From assembly GCF_003129905.1 (NCBI RefSeq), contig NZ_QFFM01000008.1:1-64000 (forward strand): a stretch of 64,000 nt of DNA, read 5' to 3'. Numbering within the stretch: position 1 is the stretch's first letter; each line of letters opens with the position of its first letter. The position numbers and the translations under genes were made by a program. The stretch comes from Bifidobacterium callitrichidarum (GTDB lineage: Bacteria > Actinomycetota > Actinomycetes > Actinomycetales > Bifidobacteriaceae). Positions 10,907 through 20,025 of the stretch are shown piece after piece. The notes beneath the pieces are model-generated. The model did no database searches. It had not been told where the DNA came from and was given only the letters and a program-made list of their open reading frames with translations.

Positions 10907-10978
10907 ATGAATGATTGCCCGACATGCGGTGAGAAACATATGGAAGTAACAGTTGCAAACCTGTCCTTACAGTGGTGA
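10907..10978 (+). CDS. Possible 23-residue ORF with CxxC motif
   Basis: An ATG preceded by AGGAG opens a 23-codon frame reading MNDCPTCGEKHMEV, then ends at TGA. The CPTCG...H pattern is zinc-ribbon-like and also resembles the start of some transposases. It could be a decayed fragment or chance. The rest of 10711-11027 holds the divergent upstream regions of the two flanking SLH-like genes and no other gene. Confidence 0.2.
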   Translation: MNDCPTCGEKHMEVTVANLSLQW

Positions 10979-11027
10979 TGCATAAGCAACACTCATGAGA
11001 TCTTCTGAGAAGAAGGAAGGCAAGGCA

Positions 11028-12680
11028 ATGAAGCGCTTAAAGAAAGCCCTGGCGCTCATCGCCGGTGTGGCGATGGCCATGTCCGGCGCTGTCAGCGTGG
11101 CACAGGCCGACGAGACTCCCAGCTATTCGGTCAGCAACGTGAGCGTGTCGGAGATTGGTGCGCACACGGCGAACGTGACGTTTGATTGGAACATTACCGG
11201 CGTCACGGCCGACCAGATCAAGGATGTCTGCTTCGTGGTGAGCGTGCAGAAGTACACGTCCATGACCCCGATTGAAAACCGTCATATCCCGTACGCCTCG
11301 GGCCCCGACGACTACAACTGCGAGAACGGAGTCAAGGACACCGATCTCTCCAAGATGACCGTTGAGCAAGCGCAGGCCATGTACAACAGCGTGTATAAGC
11401 CGAGCGACAAGGATTTCACCTTGCCCAATTGGGACAGCAACCAGTACACCGCGGCGACGATTCACGGACAGAACTTCTACCGCTACTCCAATGGGGAGGC
11501 TTGGGACGGCAGCTCGCTTAGTGGCACCCAGACCGTACCTGTCCTCGGCCTTGAACCGAATTCCACCTACGGCAACACCCATTCCTGGCTCGCCCAGACC
11601 TTCGAATCGCTCTGGGAACAGGGCGTTCGCACTGCGACTCCGATCGATTACCGCGACATGCACGTCGGCATATATGTCCACCTGAAGGATGGCTCGGCCA
11701 TCCACCTCTATGATGGTCAGAACGCCGATGTTCCTGATTTCACGACGACTGCGGAGCCTGCCGCGACTACGGAGGATAAGCTGACCCCGGAGACGAAGGA
11801 CAACGTCACGGTGGACAACGGCGGCAAGGTCGAAGCCGGCAAGTCCGTGCGCATCTACATCAACAACCTGAAGGAGTCCTGCAAGGCCGATGGCGTTGCC
11901 TGCTTCTGGACCGGTTACATCTACTCCACCCCACAGAAGCTGATTGGCCTCGGCGGCGAGGAGCTGAGCATCGAGAAGGATGATGCCGGCAAGTTCTATG
12001 TCGATGCCTTCATTCCGAACGGTTTGTCTGGTGATCATAAAATTGCGTTGGTTGATGAGTCCGGTGTGGTTCAGGGTTGGACCGATGTGACGGTGGATCG
12101 TGGCAGCACGAGCCCGTTCTCTGATGTGGTCAAGGACAAGACCCCGCATTACGACGAGATTCTGTGGCTGGCCGACCAGAAGATCACGACCGGCTACAAG
12201 GACGGCACGTTCGGCCCCGCCGGCGACGTCAACCGTCAGGACATGGCTGCATTCCTGTACCGTCTGGCCGGCAGCCCCACGTTCGACGAGTCCGCGGCTA
12301 AGAACCCGTTCAAGGACGTGAACAAGGACACGCCGCATTACAAGGAGATCCTGTGGCTGGCCTCCAAGGGCATCGCCGCCGGCTACACGCAGACCGATGG
12401 CAGCGTGACGTTCGACGGTCTGGCGGGCGTGCAGCGTCAGGACATGGCCGCATTCCTGCATAGGCTCGCCGACGTCGAGAAGGCCCCGGCTCCCACTGGC
12501 CAGGACAAGGCGTTCACCGATGTGGATGACAAGACCCCACATGCCGAGGATATCGCTTGGCTCGTCAAGACCGGCGTCTCCACCGGTTACGAGGATGGCT
12601 CGTTCGGCGTTGGGAGGGTCGTCATCCGTCAGGACATGGCCGCGTTCCTGCAGCGCTTGAAGACCAACGTACTCAAGTAA
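11028..12680 (+). CDS. Secreted protein with novel N-terminal region and three C-terminal SLH-like repeats
   Basis: From the ATG at 11028 (preceded by AAGGAAGG) the protein has 550 residues. The signal peptide is about 1-28, ending AQA before DETPSY. Residues about 30-245 (YSVSNVSVSEIGAHTANVTF ...) look like a beta-rich extracellular module that I cannot name. A second beta module (about 260-355) precedes three SLH-like repeats, of which the first has DVVKDKTPHYDEILWLADQ and NRQDMAAFLYRL. It ends in LKTNVLK, like its neighbours, and has no sortase signal. It sits in tandem with another SLH-like gene and ends at a clear terminator. Confidence 0.7.
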   Translation: MKRLKKALALIAGVAMAMSGAVSVAQADETPSYSVSNVSVSEIGAHTANVTFDWNITGVTADQIKDVCFVVSVQKYTSMTPIENRHIPYASGPDDYNCENGVKDTDLSKMTVEQAQAMYNSVYKPSDKDFTLPNWDSNQYTAATIHGQNFYRYSNGEAWDGSSLSGTQTVPVLGLEPNSTYGNTHSWLAQTFESLWEQGVRTATPIDYRDMHVGIYVHLKDGSAIHLYDGQNADVPDFTTTAEPAATTEDKLTPETKDNVTVDNGGKVEAGKSVRIYINNLKESCKADGVACFWTGYIYSTPQKLIGLGGEELSIEKDDAGKFYVDAFIPNGLSGDHKIALVDESGVVQGWTDVTVDRGSTSPFSDVVKDKTPHYDEILWLADQKITTGYKDGTFGPAGDVNRQDMAAFLYRLAGSPTFDESAAKNPFKDVNKDTPHYKEILWLASKGIAAGYTQTDGSVTFDGLAGVQRQDMAAFLHRLADVEKAPAPTGQDKAFTDVDDKTPHAEDIAWLVKTGVSTGYEDGSFGVGRVVIRQDMAAFLQRLKTNVLK

Positions 12681-12715
12681 GTTAGGTCAGTACGCGGGAC
12701 TGGCTCCTGCGTTTG

Positions 12716-12757
12716 CGGGTAGGGGCGGACTTGTCATATGGCAGTTCGTCCCTACCG
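12716..12757 (+). terminator. Terminator after the SLH-like gene at 11028-12680
   Basis: GCGGGTAGGG pairs with CCCTACCGC, and the inner bases CGGACT and AGTTCG extend the stem. The hairpin is followed by CTTTCTGGTTTTT. Confidence 0.7.
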
Positions 12758-12878
12758 CTTTCTGGTTTTTCTAAGGCTGTTTTGTCTCGGGGGGGGCGAT
12801 TTTTGAAGTGGTGGGAACATGAGCGGTCCCATCACCGACGGGGAGTCCGTCTGGGCTTCCGAAGGGAGAAGCAAGGCA

Positions 12879-14051
12879 ATGAAGCATATAGGGAAGGCCC
12901 TGGTCGCCGGTTTGGTGGCATTGGGCATGATGATGGCGGGTGCCGTCACGGCGAATGCGGCTGATTTTTCGGAAGGCTATATTTCCGTGACGCCGGGAAC
13001 GGTGACGGCGAGCACAATCGGAAATCTGAACCTCAAATACTCAGTGGAACCTTTATTCGGAGGTGACAACCCGCTCTTTAATGGTGATGCCATCCTGACT
13101 GTGGTTCCAATCAGTCAAACGACGCCTGAGTGCCCGACGGTTGATGGTATTTCCGGTTCGCATTACGCCTATTTTGATGACGGTTGGCATATGGAGCATA
13201 GTTACCCTGACTCTCCTTCGAGTTGGTGGACTCCCGCCCCGAATGCGTTGGACAATCCAACGGCATGTGACTCGTATGGTGTGAAGTTCAAAGGGCGCGA
13301 TAATCAAAAATACGACGGTCCGGTATTCCAGCAGCTTGTCCCGGCTCTCACAAAGTGGTTCGCGGACAGCAGCATCAAAGGCGTTAAATTCTACATTAAT
13401 AATGAGTCCGACGTTATTGAGTATTGGTCGGATGATGTGTTGTTCGATCGGAGTTCCCAGGGTTCTGGTTCTGAGTCGACTCCGGGTTCGTTTTCTGATG
13501 TGACTGACAAGACGCCGCATGCGGCGGATATCAAGTGGTTGGCCGAGAAGAAGATTGCGGAGGGCTACAAAGATGGTACGTTTGCTCCGTCGGGCACAGT
13601 GAATCGTCAGGACATGGCGGCGTTTCTGTACCGTCTGGCCGGTTCGCCCGATTTCACGCCAGATTGGTCGAAGAATCCGTTCGCTGATGTGAGCGAGGGC
13701 TCCGATCATGCCAAGGAGGTGCTGTGGCTGGCTCAGTCGGGCATTTCGAAAGGTTATGTGAACAATGGTGTGACCACATTCGACGGTACGGCAGGTGTGC
13801 AGCGTCAAGATATGGCGGCGTTCCTGAAGCGTCTTGCCGATTTGGAGCAGGCGGCTTCCCCATCGGGTGAAGGCAAGCAGTTCACAGATGTGAATGCGGA
13901 TACTCCGCATGCGGAGGACATCGCGTGGCTGGCGAAGACGGGCGTGTCCGAAGGTTACGGGAACGGTTCGTTCGGCGTGGGCGGTACGGTCCTGCGTCAG
14001 GATATGGCGGCATTCCTGCATCGTATGAACGACAACGTCCTCAAGAAGTGA
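12879..14051 (+). CDS. Secreted protein with short N-terminal module and three SLH-like repeats
   Basis: The product has 390 residues from the ATG at 12879, which follows GAAGGGAG. The signal peptide (1-27) ends TANAA before DFSEGY. Residues about 30-200 (ISVTPGTVTASTIGNLNLKYS...) match the general plan of the N-terminal module of the gene at 15620: a TPTTVS or TPGTV start, a cysteine pair and a KGVKFYI or TGVDFWL end. The two are probably paralogues. Three SLH-like repeats form the C-terminal half. The repeat DNA here uses more A/T-ending codons than the neighbour upstream, suggesting a separate history despite similar protein sequence. Confidence 0.7.
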   Translation: MKHIGKALVAGLVALGMMMAGAVTANAADFSEGYISVTPGTVTASTIGNLNLKYSVEPLFGGDNPLFNGDAILTVVPISQTTPECPTVDGISGSHYAYFDDGWHMEHSYPDSPSSWWTPAPNALDNPTACDSYGVKFKGRDNQKYDGPVFQQLVPALTKWFADSSIKGVKFYINNESDVIEYWSDDVLFDRSSQGSGSESTPGSFSDVTDKTPHAADIKWLAEKKIAEGYKDGTFAPSGTVNRQDMAAFLYRLAGSPDFTPDWSKNPFADVSEGSDHAKEVLWLAQSGISKGYVNNGVTTFDGTAGVQRQDMAAFLKRLADLEQAASPSGEGKQFTDVNADTPHAEDIAWLAKTGVSEGYGNGSFGVGGTVLRQDMAAFLHRMNDNVLKK

Positions 14052-14120
14052 GTAATCCGGAATCCTGAGGCATGGCCTTGTGCTGCCGGACTCAAGATTC
14101 TGATGGATTCAAGAGCCATA

Positions 14121-14156
14121 ATGGGTGGTTGGAAAGTTTGGTTTCCAACCACCCAT
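14121..14156. terminator. Strong hairpin between the SLH-like gene and the dehydratase gene
   Basis: ATGGGTGGTTGGAAA and TTTCCAACCACCCAT form a perfect 15-bp stem with a six-base loop. It separates converging genes and may serve both, although the T-run is weak. The rest of 14052-14303 shows no gene. Confidence 0.75.
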
Positions 14157-14303
14157 ATTTCCTTAGTCGTGCTGTTACCAGGTACGGGAAAGGTAATGTG
14201 GCCGAAAGCATTTGTTGCCCAAGTTTGTAGGGGCACAAGTGCATTGACAAATGTACATTGTGACGTTGGAGTTGAAGCCATCTGGTTCCAGGCTTTTACT
14301 GGA

Positions 14304-15443
<1,140 letters not shown>

Positions 15444-15619
15444 TCATTGCGATAATTCCTGCTTTTCGTTTGTTGAGGCGGTGTATCCTGAGAATAGGCT
15501 GGGAATTGTCTTTCAGCCTCGTCTCGCCGGTGGGCGAAGAGAGAAAAGAACCGGTGCGATGGCGGGCGGGTTTGCCTTTACTCGTATCGCCTCGTTGAGG
15601 GGATGAAAGGAACATTGCC

Positions 15620-16825
15620 ATGAAACGTTTTGGTAAGGCGTTCATCGCATTGATTTCAGCTGGCGGCATATTGTTCGGTACCGCCGCGGTTGCGGAGTCG
15701 GCTGTCGCTGCCACGAGGTGGGAGGGCAAGCCTCTGTACGATTTGTCCGTCACGCCTACGACTGTGTCCACGCAGAATGTGGATCAGATGCAGTATTCGT
15801 ATAGCCGTAATCTGGACGCCGAATTGCCGCCGAACAACCCGACTCCGGATAAGGTGCAAGCCACCGATGCATCCCTGATTATGGCTTTGGTCGTCGATGG
15901 CAAATCCTGCATCAATTGGGGTAAGGATTTGACCGCGCAGCCTTCGTTCTGCGTGCCTGCCGATGGTGTTTCATACGTTAACGATCCTAATAATGTGACC
16001 GCGGATAATTTGTATTCAATGTTCAAGATTGAGGTGCCGACTGATGGGAACAAGGCCCCATTCACTGTAGGTCCCACGGCATTGCCTGCGTCGCTGAAAT
16101 CGATTATCACGCGCGGACTGAAGACCCCGCATGTTACCGGCGTTGATTTCTGGCTGACTGTCGGAATCGGCGACGGCAACGCCAACGGGTCGGACAGCGT
16201 CAGAGTGCAGTTCAGCTCGTCGCCTGCGCCGTCTCCTGATCCGTCGCCGTCTCCCTCGCCCAGCGAATCGCCATTCCCTGATGTGGTGAAGGGCCAGACG
16301 CCGCACTATGACGATATTCTGTGGCTCGCTAATCAGAAGATTACGTCCGGCTATGCGGACGGCACGTTTGGAGGCGGTCGCGCGGTGGTGCGTCAGGATA
16401 TGGCCGCGTTCCTCTACCGTTTGGCCGGATCGCCGAACTTTACGCCTGACTGGTCCAAGAATCCGTTCTCGGATGTAAACGCGAATACCGGTCACGCCAA
16501 GGAGGTTATGTGGCTGTACTCCACCGGAATCGCCAAGGGCTTTGCCGATGGCACGTTCGGTGGAACAAAGCAGGTGACTCGCCAGGATATGGCCGCGTTC
16601 CTGCACAGGCTCGCTACATATCTGAAGGCCAGTGAGCCTACGGGCAGTGGCAAGACATTCACCGATGTGACCAGTTCCACGGCTCATGCGCAGGATATTG
16701 CGTGGCTGTCCAAGACAGGCGTGACGAATGGTTATTCGGACGGTTCGTTTGGCGGACTTCGTCCGGTGGTGCGTCAGGATATGGCCGCGTTCCTTCATAG
16801 GTTGAAGGTCAACGTGCTCAAGTGA
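15620..16825 (+). CDS. Secreted protein with Pro/Ser linker and three SLH-like repeats
   Basis: The 401-residue protein begins with a signal peptide (about 1-31, ending AVAA). Residues about 35-200 form a beta-rich module with paired cysteines similar in plan to that of the gene at 12879. A Pro/Ser linker (PAPSPDPSPSPSPSESP) then leads to three SLH-like repeats such as DVVKGQTPHYDDILWLANQ and VVRQDMAAFLYRL. The linker suggests a stalk between an exposed module and the wall-bound repeats. AAAGGA lies upstream of the ATG, and a strong terminator follows. The ligand is unknown. Confidence 0.7.
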   Translation: MKRFGKAFIALISAGGILFGTAAVAESAVAATRWEGKPLYDLSVTPTTVSTQNVDQMQYSYSRNLDAELPPNNPTPDKVQATDASLIMALVVDGKSCINWGKDLTAQPSFCVPADGVSYVNDPNNVTADNLYSMFKIEVPTDGNKAPFTVGPTALPASLKSIITRGLKTPHVTGVDFWLTVGIGDGNANGSDSVRVQFSSSPAPSPDPSPSPSPSESPFPDVVKGQTPHYDDILWLANQKITSGYADGTFGGGRAVVRQDMAAFLYRLAGSPNFTPDWSKNPFSDVNANTGHAKEVMWLYSTGIAKGFADGTFGGTKQVTRQDMAAFLHRLATYLKASEPTGSGKTFTDVTSSTAHAQDIAWLSKTGVTNGYSDGSFGGLRPVVRQDMAAFLHRLKVNVLK

Positions 16826-16880
16826 ATCGAATCGGATGCGGAGAGCGCCTGTTCGTTTTCCGATGAAGTGACTTGACTGT

Positions 16881-16929
16881 AATTGGCGGTTTGGTTTGTG
16901 TACGCGAACCAAACCGCCAATTGTTTTTT
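16881..16929 (+). terminator. Rho-independent terminator after the SLH-like gene at 15620-16825
   Basis: AATTGGCGGTTTGGTT pairs perfectly with AACCAAACCGCCAATT, and the stem is followed by GTTTTTTT. Confidence 0.92.
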
Positions 16930-17063
16930 TGATGTACTTATCGGCCTTGTGCTGCCGTTGTCTTTTGTCGCGTACGGGGAGCGAGTACGCTTGGAATTGA
17001 CGCACAGCGTTGCGCGCGTTGGGGGATGTCCTACCTGAGGGCATGCGATGAGAAGGAGTCGTG

Positions 17064-18485
17064 ATGAGTGGTCTAAATAGTGAGCAGAATGGGCAGGTGC
17101 CTTGGGATGAGCCGGCTTCGGCTTCGGGAATCGGGTCGGGGGAGGCTCCGGCCGAGGCGATGCCGGTCGCATCGAGCGTGGAGCAGCCTACGCAGACCTT
17201 GCCGGTGTCAGACGCGACGGAGAGGCCAACGCAGGCGTTGCCGTCGTTCGAGCAGCCTCTGCAGCAGACGAAGGCGTTGCCGGAAGCGGGGGCATACGGC
17301 TCTGGACAACCCACTGAGGCGCTGCCGCCGATTGCCCAGTCGTTGCAGAATGGGACGCCGCTTCAGACTGGAGAGCCGTCGGAGACGCCGTTCGTGAATA
17401 ATGTTTCTTCGCAAGGCGCGGGGGAGGCGCCGACGCAGAACTGGGCGCAGGGTGCTCCTCTTCACAATGGGACGTCCATGCAGGGGGCACCGCTGACGAG
17501 CGATGCGTCGGCTCAGAATGGCGTGCCGCAGTACGGTGAAGTGCTTCCGCAGGGCGATGCTTCTGCGCAGACAGGCCCGTTGCAGGATGGTGTTCCTCAA
17601 AGTGCGGCATATGGTGAGGCACCTGCGCAGGGTATTCCGCCGTATGGGACGGTTCCGCCTCAGGGCGTGCCGCCGTATGGCCAACCCAATCCATACGCCC
17701 AGCCCGGCCCTTATGGTCAGTACAACTACGGCACCCCGGTCCCGCCGGCCGCGAACCAGCGTTACAACGGCCTTGCCATCGCAGGCTTCATCTGCTCGTT
17801 CTTCGTCTCGCTTGTCGGCCTGATTCTGAGCATCATCGGCCTGAATCAGATCAAGAAGCAGGGTGGCAAGGGCAAGGGCTTTGCCATCGCCGGTATCGTC
17901 ATCAGCGCCGCGAGCCTGGTGCTGTCAGCCATCCTGGTCATCGCCGTCATCGCGGGCGGTTGGTCGTACGCGAAGAACGAACTGCAGAACGACCTGAACG
18001 ATGCGAAGTCGGACTACTCGTACAGTGACTCCGGCAAATCCGGCTCGGACGGTTCCAGCGATTCCGCCAGTGGAGAGAATCTCGACAACCTTGATGATAG
18101 CCTGGACGACACGCTCAACGACACCTTCGACGACCTCGCCAAGAGTGACACCGGCGTTTACGACTCGGTGCAGGCCTTCGTGGACTCTTCCGAGTTCCAG
18201 AAGTCCATCCAGTCCGAGGCTGATTCGCTGTCCGGTTCCGGCATCAACTTCGCGTACCACGTCGAGGGTGACACGTTGGTCTACGAGTACACGGTGAGTG
18301 ACGACTACGCCGCGGCGGGCGACGCGATCGCGTCCTCGGTCTCCGCGATGAGCGACACGTACCAGTCCACCGCAAACATCCTGGGCACCATGTGCAAGAC
18401 GCAGAGCGGCAAGGCGTCGCTGCGCGTGTACATGCACACCACCAGCGGTCAGTCACTCTTCGACCAGACCTGGACGGAAAAGTAG
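17064..18485 (+). CDS. Membrane protein with Gln/Pro-rich N-terminus, DUF4190-like and DUF4854-like regions
   Basis: The ATG at 17064 is placed five bases after AAGGAG; a GTG just before it is too close. The product has 473 residues. Residues 1-230 are low-complexity, rich in Pro, Gln and Gly, with repeated PTQALP-like units and tandem PPYG or PQG units. Two membrane segments with a KKQGGKGKG loop follow (about 238-300), the pattern of DUF4190 proteins. A Ser/Asp-rich stretch then leads to a C-terminal domain of about 105 residues (YDSVQAFVDSSEFQKSIQ ... LFDQTWTEK) that resembles DUF4854. That domain probably lies outside the membrane. Function is unknown; similar proteins are common in bifidobacteria. 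Confidence 0.7.
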   Translation: MSGLNSEQNGQVPWDEPASASGIGSGEAPAEAMPVASSVEQPTQTLPVSDATERPTQALPSFEQPLQQTKALPEAGAYGSGQPTEALPPIAQSLQNGTPLQTGEPSETPFVNNVSSQGAGEAPTQNWAQGAPLHNGTSMQGAPLTSDASAQNGVPQYGEVLPQGDASAQTGPLQDGVPQSAAYGEAPAQGIPPYGTVPPQGVPPYGQPNPYAQPGPYGQYNYGTPVPPAANQRYNGLAIAGFICSFFVSLVGLILSIIGLNQIKKQGGKGKGFAIAGIVISAASLVLSAILVIAVIAGGWSYAKNELQNDLNDAKSDYSYSDSGKSGSDGSSDSASGENLDNLDDSLDDTLNDTFDDLAKSDTGVYDSVQAFVDSSEFQKSIQSEADSLSGSGINFAYHVEGDTLVYEYTVSDDYAAAGDAIASSVSAMSDTYQSTANILGTMCKTQSGKASLRVYMHTTSGQSLFDQTWTEK

Positions 18486-18504
18486 CTCACTAGTTGTTCC
18501 GGCG

Positions 18505-18654
18505 GCTCCCCTCGGTCGTCTCTCCGACGACAGCTCGCAGCAATTGCGGGCGGGCGATGCCCGCGTCTATCGGCTCGACTGCGTCTCGCACGATGGCTAC
18601 GGACAGTCCACTGGACTGTCCGTTTAACGTCATCGTCCTCAGAGAGGGGAGCCG
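18505..18654 (-). repeat. Structured dispersed element, copy A
   Basis: The element is bounded by ggctcccctc and gaggggagcc. Read on the minus strand it has hairpin 1 (CGGACAGTCC with GGACTGTCCG, 18623-18601), a block GTGCGAGACG..GTCGAGCCG (18592-18572), hairpin 2 (GCGGGC with GCCCGC, 18565-18551) and a CAATTGC box. Copy B at 45973 has the same order with different stem sequences. It fills most of the gap 18486-18722, and no protein gene is seen there. Confidence 0.6.
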
Positions 18655-18722
18655 ATTTTCTGACTTCTCCGCATGAGCGAAAGGACAGAAAAAGCCTCGA
18701 TTGACGGTGTACGCTAGGCACC

Positions 18723-19544
18723 ATGAGACTTGCACGTTTTTCGCTCAATGATTCGCCGCGCTACGCCTTCGTCCAGACCGACGAGGCCGACGGCAAGGAC
18801 TACCTCGTCGAACTCGACGGCCACCCGCTGTCCGGCGGCCAGGTCACGCCCACCGGCAACCGTTACCCGCTCGACGCCGACGGCATCCGTCTGCTCTCCC
18901 CGGTCATCCCCTCCAAGGTCTACGGTCTGGCCAAGAACTACGAGGCCCACGCGCAGTTCATGCACGAGGCCGGCCACTCCGAGATCGCCCACGCACCGGA
19001 GAACATGGTGATCTTCACCAAGCCGTCCACCTCGGTGATCGGCCCGGACGACCCGATCGTGTACCCCGCCTGCTCCAAGGACATGAACTTCGAGCCGGAG
19101 GTGGCCGTGGTGATGGGCCGCATCGCCAAGAACGTATCCGTCGAGAACGCGATGGACTACGTGCTCGGCTTCACCTGCGTCAACGACGTGACCCTGCGCG
19201 ACCTGCAGGGCCTCGACCCCACCTGGACCCGTGCCAAGGGCTTCGACACCTCCTGCCCACTCGGCCCGTGGATCGTGATGCGCGACGACCTCAACTGGCG
19301 CGACGCCAAGATCTCCTTCACGCTCAACGGCGAGGACGTGCCGATGGCATCCGGCACCACCGCCAACCTCATCCACGGCATCCCGGAGCAGATCGCCGCC
19401 ATCTCCAGCTTCTCCACGCTGCTGCCCGGCGACGTGATCATGACCGGCACGCCGAACGCCTCCGGTCATCTCGACCCCGGCGACGAGGCCATCGTGCATG
19501 TGGAGGGCATCGGCTCGCTGCGCAACGTGATCGTGCGTGCGTGA
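18723..19544 (+). CDS. Fumarylacetoacetate hydrolase family protein
   Basis: The 273-residue product belongs to the FAH superfamily, whose members hydrolyse or decarboxylate diketo or keto acids such as acylpyruvates, oxaloacetate and hydroxyhepta-dienedioate. Family motifs are GLAKNYEAHAQFM, the metal-binding FEPEVAVVMG, FTCVNDVTLRDLQ, WTRAKGFDTSCPLGPWIV and GDVIMTGTPNASG near the end. Length fits the small bacterial FAH group. The exact substrate cannot be read from the sequence. It ends with its own terminator and is not in the peptide operon that follows, though a shared role in keto-acid handling is possible. Confidence 0.88.
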   Translation: MRLARFSLNDSPRYAFVQTDEADGKDYLVELDGHPLSGGQVTPTGNRYPLDADGIRLLSPVIPSKVYGLAKNYEAHAQFMHEAGHSEIAHAPENMVIFTKPSTSVIGPDDPIVYPACSKDMNFEPEVAVVMGRIAKNVSVENAMDYVLGFTCVNDVTLRDLQGLDPTWTRAKGFDTSCPLGPWIVMRDDLNWRDAKISFTLNGEDVPMASGTTANLIHGIPEQIAAISSFSTLLPGDVIMTGTPNASGHLDPGDEAIVHVEGIGSLRNVIVRA

Positions 19545-19584
19545 GCCCTCGCGAACTGCATTGCGGTTCTGCGTAGAGACTTTC

Positions 19585-19639
19585 AAAGGCGTTATGTATG
19601 CAGCTCAACGAAAGGGTTGCATGGCATAACGCCTTTTTT
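19585..19639 (+). terminator. Terminator of the FAH-family gene
   Basis: AAAGGCGTTATG and CATAACGCCTTT form a perfect 12-bp stem, extended inside by GTATGCA and TGCATGG-type pairing, with a T-run to 19639. Confidence 0.9.
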
Positions 19640-19681
19640 GTTCTTTCAACCGTCGCTAAGTATGCGGCCGAACCAGCATGA

Positions 19682-19758
19682 CGCATACATAGTGAGGATT
19701 TTGCGCCCCGAACCGTCACTATGTATGCGGGCCCTTCGTTCAGTCGCATACATAGTGA
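19682..19758. promoter_or_regulatory. Three alternating copies of a 14-base inverted repeat ahead of the peptide operon
   Basis: CGCATACATAGTGA occurs at 19682-19695 and 19745-19758, with its exact reverse complement at 19716-19729 between them. The middle copy can pair with either neighbour, giving two mutually exclusive perfect 14-bp hairpins. A related unit (CGCTAAGTATGCGG) is at 19654-19667. The rest of 19640-20025 holds an AT-rich stretch around 19935-19970 that may include the operon promoter, and GAGGAAGG as ribosome binding site at 20011-20018. No gene is seen. Confidence 0.6.
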
Positions 19759-20025
19759 GGGTTTGTCCCTGCCCATACCGCGCACCCGCCGCCAGTCTCA
19801 CATAGTGGGACAGGCCTTATTGCCAGGCGAACACCTGTCAAAAACGGCGTCATTCCGCCAATCGGTACCCGACGCACCGTCGCGCCCGAGCTTCTGTTTC
19901 GTCTTTGTTGCACAGCAGAAACATAGCCGCCACATTGATTCATAACATTATATTCATTCTATTGAATACGTCGGCGGCAGTCCGAGCGGACGGTCAATGG
20001 AAACGGACCGAGAGGAAGGTACGAC

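Noticed and set aside
11037-12542. Long minus-strand frame opposite the SLH-like gene
   Set aside because: It mirrors the coding strand of a gene with signal peptide and domain repeats, and has no ribosome binding site or recognisable motif.
19654-19811. Alternating repeats as a CRISPR array
   Set aside because: Repeats are only 14 bases, alternate in orientation and have irregular short spacers; there are no cas genes.
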